From positions 83,614 through 147,613 of the forward strand of contig JAANYP010002062.1 of the NCBI GenBank assembly GCA_020465985.1: DNA of 64,000 nt, read 5' to 3'. The notes under the pieces are model-generated. The model was given only the letters and a program-made list of their open reading frames with translations, did no database searches and was not told where the DNA came from. The stretch is from Centrapalus pauciflorus (Eukaryota; Streptophyta; Magnoliopsida; Asterales; Asteraceae). A program made the translations under genes and the position numbers. Below are positions 56,051 to 64,000 of the stretch, in pieces (position 1 is the first letter of the stretch; each line of letters starts with the position of its first letter).

Positions 56051-56863
56051 CTAATGTTCACCCCAGTTGTACTTCACATCTCTTCGAGTCAATTCCGTTA
56101 GGGAACCAACTATCTTTGAGAAGTTTTCAATAAATCCCCTATAATAACCGAGAAGACCTAGGATCTGATGGATTTCTGTGGGAGTCCTAGGAGTTGCCCA
56201 GTTGTTAATGGCCTCGAGTTTTGATGGGTCTACTTGTATTCCTTGACAGTTGATCACACGCCCAAGGAATTTCACTTCTCGAAGCCAAAAATCACACTTG
56301 GAAAATTTTACGTATAACTGCTCTTTCTCTAGAAGCTCCAAGATTAACTTCAGTTGCTGCTCGTGCTCTTCTTTTCTTTGAGGGTAGATGAGGATATCAT
56401 CTATTAACACAATTACGAACTTGTCCAAATATGGTTTGCACACCCAATTCATAAGGTCTATGAATACGGCTGGTGCGTTGGTCAAACCGAATGGCATTAT
56501 CTGAAACTCGTAATGTCCATAACGAGTTCTGAAAGCCGTCTTCGGAATATCTTCCTCAAGAACATTAACATGATGGTATCCAGACCGTAGATCAATCTTT
56601 GAATAGAAGCTAGATCCTTGCAGTTGATCGAACAGTTCGTCGGTTCTGGGAGAGGGTATCGGTTCTTGACCGTCATCTTGTTCGGCCTGCGGTAGTCTAT
56701 GCACATTCTAAAGGATCCTTCTTTTTTCATTACAAACAAGACCGGAGCTCCCCAAGGTGAGGAACTTGGTCGGATGAATCCTTTATCCAACAGCTCTTGC
56801 ATCTCAGATGGTGCCAATCGGTAGGGTGCACGTGCGACAGGTGCAGCTCCAGGCACCAAGTCA
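56051..56863 (-). pseudogene. Element E reverse transcriptase (frameshifted)
   Basis: First frame MVPGAAPVARAPYRLAP, KGFIRPSSSPWGAPVLFV and MCIDYR, then a shift near 56650 to SKIDLRSGYHH, PFGLTNAPAVF, LIDDILIY (the catalytic xxDD box) and FLGRVI. It ends with a stop at 56051 before RNase H. Gypsy-type RT. Confidence 0.9.
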
Positions 56864-57675
56864 AGCTAAAGTTCTACTTCCCTAGCTGGTAGAAGTCCAG
56901 GAAAATCCTCAGGGACGACTTTTGGGTATTCACGAACCACCGGGATTTCTTCGAGTTACTTCTCTTTCGTCTCTTTCTTCACCATTTGCACTAGAACTGC
57001 TTGACAACCCCTTCGAAGGCATTTCAGCGTTCTTAAACCAGAGATGACGTTCAACTTGCGATTCTTTCTTTCTCCTTAGACTGTTAGGACTTTCTTCTTC
57101 TTAAGCGGTATCCGCAAAACCTTTTTACCGCACAGGATTTCGGCATGGTTTTCTAACAACCAATCCATACCTATAACTACGTCGAAGCTTCCGAGTTCGA
57201 TAGGCATCAAGTGTATCTTAAAGGGATGATCTGCTAATTTTAGCATGCACTTCTTAATTATACTATTTGCTTCTATCATTTTTCCGTCCGCTAGCTCTAT
57301 AGCATAAGTACTGTCTAAAGGGGAAAGAGGGGCATTTAGTTGTTCACTAAACTTAGCAGATATAAAACTTATATCAGCCCAAATATCAAACATCACATAA
57401 GCATACATATCATTAAGAAGGAACGTATCCGTTACTACGTTGGGATCATGACGAGCATCATCGGCTCCCAACACAAAGGCTCTCCCTTGAGCTCCACCAC
57501 CGTTCCTTAACTTTGGGCAGTCCTTGAAGTGCCCTTCAATCCCACATTCTAAGTAGCTCTTCTGTGTGCCGCTATTGTTTCCATTGTTACCACTCTTACA
57601 ATCCTTGGTTAGAAGACCAATCCGTCTACACTTCCCGCATGGGGTGGGACAGGGACCTATGTGATGTAGGTGCAT
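56864..57675 (-). pseudogene. Element E zinc knuckles and protease
   Basis: Degenerate knuckles CGKCRRIGLLTKDC and CGIEGHFKDC. The protease region has VMFDIWADISFIS where D-T/S-G-A-D is expected, so the Gly of the active triad is Trp and the site is dead. IGMDWLLEN follows. The linker 57075-56864 to RT is out of frame. Confidence 0.8.
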
Positions 57676-58863
57676 TGGTTACACAATGTTTATTGTTGGT
57701 GTATCTTTTTCTTGGCTCAGCCCCGGCAACGAATGCCTTCATGGATTCGGGCTTTTTGGACTGTAAGCCCGCACCTAACCATGATTTGTCCTCCCACTTC
57801 CTCTTGTTCTCCCCCCGCCTTGGCCTCCATTCGTCTTGCCACTTGATCCAGCAGAATATTCGTCGTCCGAATGGCACCTTGAATTTTAGTTAGGTAGGAC
57901 GCGGTGACATTCCCTTGAATTTGAGGAGCGAGTCCCCAAATATAGCGCTCAATACGCTTGTACTCCGGAGTGACCATTTGTGGGCACAGTAGGCTTAACT
58001 CATGGAAACGGTTAGGCTGCGTTTAGTTGACGAAAACAAGCCGGTTTTCTGTTTTTGTTTTCAACGAAAATAGGGCTTAATTGAAAACATGTTTAGTTTG
58101 ACATTATTCTAATTTTTTTGTCATTTTCTAAATGTTTTCATTTTCTAAATTTATAATAGAAATTGGAAAATGCATTAAAGGAGTTTTCAACCATTTTTCC
58201 AATTTTCAAAAGTGAAAACAAAGGACGTGGTGAACACGTTTTCAAAATTTTCTCCTAATTTTCTAGAAATGTAATAACGAAAACAAATTCTGGAAAAGTG
58301 AAAGTGAAAACAAATATCAATTTTTCATCAACTAAACGCACCCTTAGTGTATCCTGCAACATCCGTACCCGTCATCTTGAGATTCCAAAACTCTTGTAGT
58401 TCGTTTCTGGGGCAATACTCATCCGTCATTATTTGCTTCAACTCAGTCCAGGCGAGTTGGTAAGCCATGTCGATTCCAACTGATCGGACATACGAGTTCC
58501 ACCAAGTCAGTGTGCTATCCTGTAGAGTGTGAGTAGCAAACTTGACCTGTTCCTCGTTACAGCCGCTAACACGGAACACAAACTCAAGTTTCTCGAACCA
58601 GTGAACTAGTCCGACAACGCTTCCGTCTCGTTAAAGTATCGAGGCATACAACTTAGAAATCCCTTAATACCACATCCTTTTTGGCTGGTGTCGGTACCTC
58701 CCATAGTGCGGCTTGCTTCTCCGTCACCGTTTGCAGTGCTGTTCCGGTTGGTCTCATAAGTGGCTATAACAACCGCCACTCGTTGAGCAATGCGTTGCTC
58801 GATCTCAGCTGTGCTCGTGGCTTTCTTTGGCGACATTATCTTAACGTTTATAGAAAAGAGCAT
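57676..58863 (-). pseudogene. Element E gag, interrupted by a MITE
   Basis: Start near 58830 (MSPKKATSTAEIEQ). GCGIKGFLSCMPRYF, then a frameshift near 58606, VFRVSGCNEEQVKFATH and WWNSYV form the gag core. At 58344 the reading is cut by a 329-bp MITE and resumes at 58011 with RFHELSLLCP and ERYIWGLAPQIQ. Removing the MITE and one TTA copy restores the frame. The core resembles gags of gypsy elements common in Asteraceae (from memory). Confidence 0.85.
58015..58343. mobile_element. Tourist-like MITE (PIF/Harbinger type), 329 bp
   Basis: Terminal inverted repeats GGCTGCGTTTAGTTGACGAA on the left and, reverse-complemented, GGGTGCGTTTAGTTGATGAA on the right, flanked by TTA (58012-58014 and 58344-58346). 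AT-rich interior with GTTTTC/GAAAAC words; no ORF. A TTA TSD and G-rich TIR fit PIF/Harbinger. It interrupts the gag of E exactly. Confidence 0.85.
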
Positions 58864-59091
58864 AGTGTGAGAAGTTGAGTCTAAAGTTCGAATCTTCTTA
58901 AGGCATACAATTCTATAACATTAAACACAAATTCATAATTAAACTTAATTTTTAATTAATAATGGCTTGATACATAATTTCTTACATAGGGGTCGGATTG
59001 TTACCCGGGAAATTTCAAGTCCTATTCTAACTTAAACACATACATTAATCGTAAATAATATAGTTCTTATAATTACAATGATAGAAGAGCA

Positions 59092-59929
59092 CTAAGTGTG
59101 GGAGTGATCGGGGGTCTCTCCCTGCTCCAGCACATTGAGGCGTTGTGTCACCGCCTCGTTGCGTGCCCCACAGTCAGCCAGTCTCTGACGGAGTTCCTCG
59201 AGTCCGTCTTGTTGGAAGGTTAAAGCGTGCTTGTCGGTCCAGTAGATATTTGTATTTTGCATCTCTTCACGCTCGATCCTCGAAGTTATCTCCGCGATGT
59301 CCGGGTTGAGTAGCCGGATCTGGAGATCATGCCAAGTGACTCTTGCCCCAGTAGGGGCACAATCTGCTTTGCGGGTTCCTGGGTGAGTGGTGGGGTCGGT
59401 GCGTACGATGGTCCTCCGACATCGAACTGGGAGGGGATTCCCTCCTCTCTTCTCCACTCTTGGAGGGTCTCGGGCATCCAGCCCCTTCTACGAGCGTCTG
59501 CCCGTCGCTGCTGTGGTGGGCTTGGCTGAGGAATCGGGATTGGGATAGACTTCCGTCTCGGCATCATCACCCTCTTTCGGGGTGTTAACAGCATACGCGG
59601 GCCGTTGGGGTGGGGTCGGTATGGTTTCGGCGATGGAACCTCGGGTTGGTATGGGATGTAGGAGGGGGCCACCGCAGATGGTGGGTCCTCTCCGGATGGT
59701 TCTCCCCATCCGTTGGAGGGTTTGTCTTCCTCCATAGGTTCCTCCTAAGATTCCTCCACTGGTTCTTCTGCTTCGAAGGGATCTTCTTCCTCTGATGGAT
59801 CCTCCTCTTCAATAGGGTCCTCTTCGGTGATACTTCCATGACCTCCAGGCTCAAAGGTGTGTACTCATCTTTGGAATCAGACAAGATGATGATTGTGTTG
59901 TTCGACATGTTTTTGTCATCAAGGTCCAT
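59092..59929 (-). pseudogene. Element E upstream ORF (acidic, proline-rich, helical), unknown
   Basis: Open pieces in three frames. First a segment with ILSDSKDEYTPLS and a Glu-rich repeat (EEDPSEEEDPFEAEEP, about 59740-59825), then a Pro-rich part (IPIPIPQPSPPQQRR), then a helical C-terminus (ELRQRLADCGARN and QRLNVLEQGE) ending at 59092. It lies between PBS and gag. Similar acidic/Pro-rich leaders precede gag in related elements, but I do not know the function. The gap 58864-59091 holds nothing recognisable. Confidence 0.6.
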
Positions 59930-60030
59930 TTATAGTGTGTAGTTATTTACAAAATATTTTCTAGAATTTGTAAGACCTAAGTGTAGTTATAGTGTAGGGT
60001 ACTAATGCAACCTAGTTCACTATAACTATG

Positions 60031-60042
60031 GCTCTAATACCA
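60031..60042 (-). other. Element E primer-binding site (tRNA-iMet, one mismatch)
   Basis: The minus-strand reading is TGGTATTAGAGC, three bases inside the 5' LTR. One base (C to T) differs from the perfect initiator Met complement. Confidence 0.85.
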
Positions 60043-60555
60043 ATCTGTCACACTCCGTTACCCCGGTTGGCAACGGAAAGTGCCGTCGCAGAAGCCTAGT
60101 CGTAATCAGTGAACGACCACTATATGGACATTTTCAAAAAAAACATCGATTTAACTCGAACATAAATATTGTTTTACACTTTTACATAGTCAAATTAAAG
60201 ATGTTAAATAGTTCGCAAGATACAGAGATTTCAATACATAATTAAAGAAATATTAATAATGTCCAAAAATCTCTGAGGTATGGAAAATATGCGACTTCAA
60301 ATGTATGGAAGCTTTGGAGAACTTCCGATGCAGTGCACGTTCCTTAATTACCTGAAAATACACGCTAAAATATGTGAACAAAATTGTTGTTGAGTTCATA
60401 GGTTTACACAAAAAGATGACTTGTATGGACAACAACAGTTGAGTTTGAATTTATAAAGCATAAATTCCATGTTATGTATTACAAATAACCATCATGCAAC
60501 CGAAACTTAATTTTGAGTTTTCCCTGTGCAGTATTCTCGTCGTAATACAAGAATG

Positions 60556-60556
<1 letters not shown>

Positions 60557-60645
<89 letters not shown>
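60557..60645. repeat. (TA)44 microsatellite, element E 5' LTR only
   Basis: Uninterrupted TA run. The 3' LTR has only GTATATG at the same place (about 53640). Confidence 0.98.
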
Positions 60646-60649
<4 letters not shown>

Positions 60650-61226
60650 CCATTAGCAGTTCGAGCAACCAACCTAGGTGGGGGACATTAATCCCGATAG
60701 ATCTGTCCATAATATATTCGCGCTTACATAAAAATGTAATTAACGGTCCATGATCAGAGGGCTGATGGGACCACATGTATAATACATAAAAGAAATGAAG
60801 CAGTTTCTGTGTCCATATGAAAATGAAGCATGTAATTCTACCCCAAAACATAACGTTAAAAATATGGCTATGAAGACTCACCTTTGTTGACAGCGTTTGT
60901 TTTAACTGGTCTCTCTGAAATATGATTATTGTGTCGAACCATGGTTTCGTCCTATATTTAAGCGTAGAAGTCATTATTATCAGTTTAAGTCTCGTTATTT
61001 ATTCTTGTATTTCGAGTATGTTAAGTTATCACCATGTGAATTATTTACATATTTTATTCCCATCGAAAATTTACCAATATTTTAAATGGTATTTTATCGT
61101 TGGAGTTAAGTTTCAAATATATTTATATTTATTTAGTGGTTTATACGTTGTATAAAAATACATAAAGTGGTGTACGTATCAAAACATAATTTATTATAAA
61201 ACAATCTAACTGACGTATAGATGTAT

Positions 61227-61268
<42 letters not shown>

Positions 61269-61979
61269 GTATATATTTACGAATATATATACATATGCAC
61301 ACATGATGAAAATTGTATGAATAATGTTTTTGTTTATTTAAATAATGACGGTAAAAGTGTGTATTTTTACCGGGATTATAGAACCAACTTTGTAAAGAAA
61401 TGATAAATTTATAAATTCGTTGGAATATATATGTGCTCAAAGTGGTGTTATATTTTTTTTACAAACATTTGTATTATATATAGAAAGTCTTGTATGTTTT
61501 ATGCAACATGTGAGACTTAAATAATTTATAAGGGAAAAATAAAACAAATAAGAAAACTTACCAAGATTTTTAGAAAAAAATCTCTTGTAGAACCCTTGGA
61601 TGTTTTTAGGGGGAGTTGGCCGATTTTTCATAGAGGAGATAAAATATTTGTATGTTCGTGTTCGTGTGATTTGATTTGAGAACCAAGGTTCTGAATTTAT
61701 AGATGGAAAAGTTTAATGTGATGATGAAAAACTGGAGAAGAGCCGGCGGTTGAGTATGTTTTGATCAACCATGATTTGTAAAAACTTGAAATGATTATGT
61801 TGGTGATGACTTTAATATTAAAATATTAAAGTCAAAAGCTATTCTTGTCCTTTAAAAGGACAACCGCCCGTAGAGTGATAAGTAATATGACATTTCTATT
61901 TTTTAATTATTAAATTGTACAAAAGTGTGCAAAAGTTATTTATTTTTATTTAAAATTTTTCTTTTGAAATTATCTGAAT

Positions 61980-62340
61980 TTTTTACTTAGAAAAATTTTC
62001 TAGAAGTCAAACTCGATTCAAGCATGAATCGAGTTTGATGCAGCTACATTCGACTTTGCTAGAAGACATATTCGAGTTCTATACAGATTTGATCGAGTTG
62101 GATGGAATTTTGATCGAGTTGGATGAGATGTCAATCGAGTTTGTCTCAAGGTTCCTTCGAGTTTAGGTTGAGTTTATCCGAGTTCGGTTCAACTGAGTTA
62201 GGTCAAGCTTCATCCGAGTTTGGTATAGTTTAATCCGAGTTTCGGGTCAAGCTTCATCCGAGTTTGGTTCATCTGAGTTCGGTCATGCTTCATCCGAGTT
62301 TGGTTCAGTTTCATCTGAGTGTCGGGTCAATACTTGAAAA
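61980..62340. repeat. TCCGAGTT motif cluster in element E LTR
   Basis: About 15 copies of (A/T)(T/C)CGAGTT followed by (T/C)GGT, at 15-35 bp spacing, with TCAAGCTTCATCCGAGTTTGG recurring. Similar wording to the CCGAATTCGG arrays elsewhere in the window but mostly not palindromic. Confidence 0.85.
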
Positions 62341-62436
62341 AACTTATTTTTAACATTATTTTTAAGTTTTACTCAAACATTTGATCAAATTTAATTAAGA
62401 CTTACTTGGTTTTTGAGCGGATTGTTACAAATAGCC

Positions 62437-62852
62437 TCGGCTTTAATGCGTCAACTGACATCCACTACACTCTGTTAGCCTTACAAATTGAAGAGAACTC
62501 AGCTAGGTGATCATACGGCTCCTCACTCTTCGCACCATGAAATTGAGGTATGATACTAAAAAAAATGGGTACGAATCTCAGGTTCATCCTCAACCTTTAG
62601 ATATTGAATAGGAGATGGATCAGGTAAATCCCCATGTCTAAAATGGGATTCCATCGTCCGTCGTTCTTCTCCCATTCTCTGCTGTGATCCACAATCAAAA
62701 TCTCTTTCTAATTTACTCTCTGATGAACTATGTACACTTCCACTAGGAGTACTCAATTCCTTTCTCTTTTGCCCTTTAACAGCTCTTGCAGTTCGTTCCA
62801 CTACAAAATCATATATCAAAGGTGAGTTTCGGCCAGAATAGCATGTATGCAT
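62437..62852 (-). pseudogene. Element F gag, N-terminal half
   Basis: Start at 62852 (MHTCYSGRNSPLIYD). A Ser/Glu/Arg-rich N-terminus; the frame breaks at an A8 homopolymer near 62550, after which IIPQFHGAKSEEPYDHLAEF and ALKPRLF lead into the site where E inserted. The reading continues at 25806. A stop also lies at about 62475. Athila/Tat-type gag with a disrupted frame. Confidence 0.75.
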
Positions 62853-62978
62853 GCATCTGAGATGAGCAAATGCAGTAAAGACTGAAATTATAGAATAACA
62901 CAGAGAACTATATATATAAACAATAAAATAAATAAACTCGAAATAACTAATTAACTAAAACAAACAAGCGTATTTACT

Positions 62979-62996
62979 CGCCGGCAACAGCGCCAT
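62979..62996 (-). other. Element F primer-binding site (tRNA-Asp-like)
   Basis: The minus-strand reading is TGGCGCTGTTGCCGGCGA, two mismatches from the 18-base complement of plant tRNA-Asp used by Athila/Tat elements. The leader 62853-62978 is AT-rich. This separates F from the tRNA-iMet elements in the rest of the window. Confidence 0.75.
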
Positions 62997-62998
62997 TT

Positions 62999-64000
62999 GA
63001 TTTCTTTTTCGTACAAGCATCAAAATACCACACCCACGCTATGCAGATAGAGTAAGCGGGATCGAATCCACTGAGAGTAATTGGTTGTTGTTTTAATTTG
63101 ATTAGCCGTACTGAGAAACTAATTAAATATTGGATTTCAATGATTGACACCAAAATGATATCTGTGTAGCCGCTAACTCAGATCGATGAAAATAACAGAT
63201 ACTTAGAAACAAATGCTATTAAAGATAATTGTCCTTTTAGCAGCACATCAAGTGTTCTGAGTTTCAATGCGAATAGCTTCGAAAGTCCTTTGTGTTCGTA
63301 AATTGCTACACAAGTCGTTAACAAACTATGATGACTCACTATCTATCCTTATCCTACAAACAAAATACTGATATTGAGTGGATTCTCAATAGATGGTAAA
63401 CTAAAAAAAATGCTTGACAATTACAAAACCATAGAACACAGCCACAAACCCTTAATCTCATAAAATATTCTTCGCAATTCAACTTAGAAAAAATTAATTA
63501 CCAACCAAAAGACAATTACACAAAGGTTTAGCAGAACATAGCTACCAACAAAACAAATGCAAAAAAATTAACAATTTAGCCTTGACCATTAGAAGTTGTT
63601 CTTGTTCTCGGCACTTGTCGCTTCCTCCCCTCGTATTCTTTTCATCCCTTCAAGATATCCCTCTTTCTAGAACTTCCTCTCTTATATTCATCGTCCCCTT
63701 GTAACCATTCCCCCCTTTTCCTTTTGCCATTGTTCAAAACGTAAAGCGCTCATTTTTCAAGATCAAGCGCTAAAGACGCTGAGGGCAACACCCATTTTCT
63801 GCATTTCACTTCTTGAGAGCGTCTAGGACGCTTTGAGAGTTGCTAGCCCGCTGGTTTTTGCAATTACTCGAGATTGCTTTCGATTTTGACTTCTTTTTTC
63901 TCCAAGACCCTGCATACAAATTTCACACCAACAGTACCATTTTCCTACACTTTAACCCGTAATTCTTAGTTGAACAGCACTTAAGTGATACATACACAAC
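62999..64000 (-). repeat. Element F 5' LTR (partial, runs off the window)
   Basis: Begins TGATTTC two bases after the PBS and continues to the window end without a recognisable terminus. A palindrome AGCGTC-TAG-GACGCT lies at about 63818-63832. No gene seen in this kilobase. Confidence 0.6.

Larger units (their letters stand above)
25807..62431 (-). mobile_element. Element E: Ty3/gypsy, degraded, hosting D and C
   Basis: 5' LTR on the right (60046-62431), PBS 60031-60042, an upstream ORF, gag, protease, RT, RNase H, integrase to 54613, then a truncated 3' LTR (53299-54612 plus 25807-25968) split by Sirevirus D. TSD AATAG. Without inserts it would be about 9.3 kb. All coding regions have stops or frameshifts and the LTRs differ clearly, so it is the oldest insertion after F. 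Confidence 0.9.
60046..62431 (-). repeat. Element E 5' LTR (2386 bp)
   Basis: TGTCACACTCCG to ATTGTTACA. It contains an 89-bp (TA)n at 60557-60645 absent from the 3' LTR, a second TA tract (61228-61280) and, in the part missing from the 3' LTR, a cluster of ATCCGAGTTTGGT words (61980-62340). Confidence 0.9.

Noticed and set aside
57564..57893. Possible host gene on the plus strand
   Set aside because: Antisense to the zinc-knuckle/gag region of E, with no independent evidence.

Overview
The window looks like intergenic heterochromatin of a large-genome flowering plant. I found no host gene, tRNA, rRNA or CRISPR array. Nearly every base belongs to LTR retrotransposons inserted into one another, and one small DNA transposon (MITE) adds to them. 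The gag and integrase style of element E and the third-ORF type of elements C and D resemble elements common in asterids, perhaps Asteraceae; that taxonomic guess is weak.

Layout. (1) 1-3897, minus strand: 5' part of a Ty3/gypsy chromovirus (Gypsy-1: gag, protease, PBS, 2.2 kb 5' LTR), cut by the window edge. (2) 3898-24994, minus strand: two Sirevirus-like Ty1/copia bodies (A and B) arranged LTR-body-LTR-body around one shared LTR at 7766-8544. Body B carries an inverted gag piece joined to its 5' LTR and is split by a young Gypsy-2 element (11263-20555, TSD TTATT, two 2.24 kb LTRs), a close relative of Gypsy-1. (3) 24995-25806 and 62432-64000, minus strand: halves of the gag of an Athila/Tat-type gypsy element (F) with a tRNA-Asp-like PBS and the start of its LTR. 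(4) 25807-62431, minus strand: gypsy element E inside F (TSD AATAG). (5) 25969-53293, plus strand: Sirevirus D inside the 3' LTR of E (TSD GTTCG). (6) 26344-39497, plus strand: Sirevirus C inside the leader of D (TSD ATTTC). The order F > E > D > C is therefore a four-deep nest. LTR-to-LTR divergence judged by eye (C about 2 %, D about 4-5 %, E clearly more) agrees with it.

C and D each carry gag, pol (protease, integrase, RT, RNase H) and a long third ORF after pol, all broken by stops and frameshifts. Gypsy-2 is nearly intact, with one frameshift between RNase H and integrase.

The most interesting non-coding signals are these. A promoter-like sequence lies directly upstream of the third ORF in both C and D, and in D a 1.07 kb intron-like segment ends just before the start codon. 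The gag stop of the copia families lies in or near a branch-point/3' splice-site-like sequence before protease. Clusters of CCGAATTCGG or TTCGAA palindromes occur in the control regions of unrelated families. The copia B gag inversion looks like autointegration. All calls come from reading the sequence by eye; no database search was possible.
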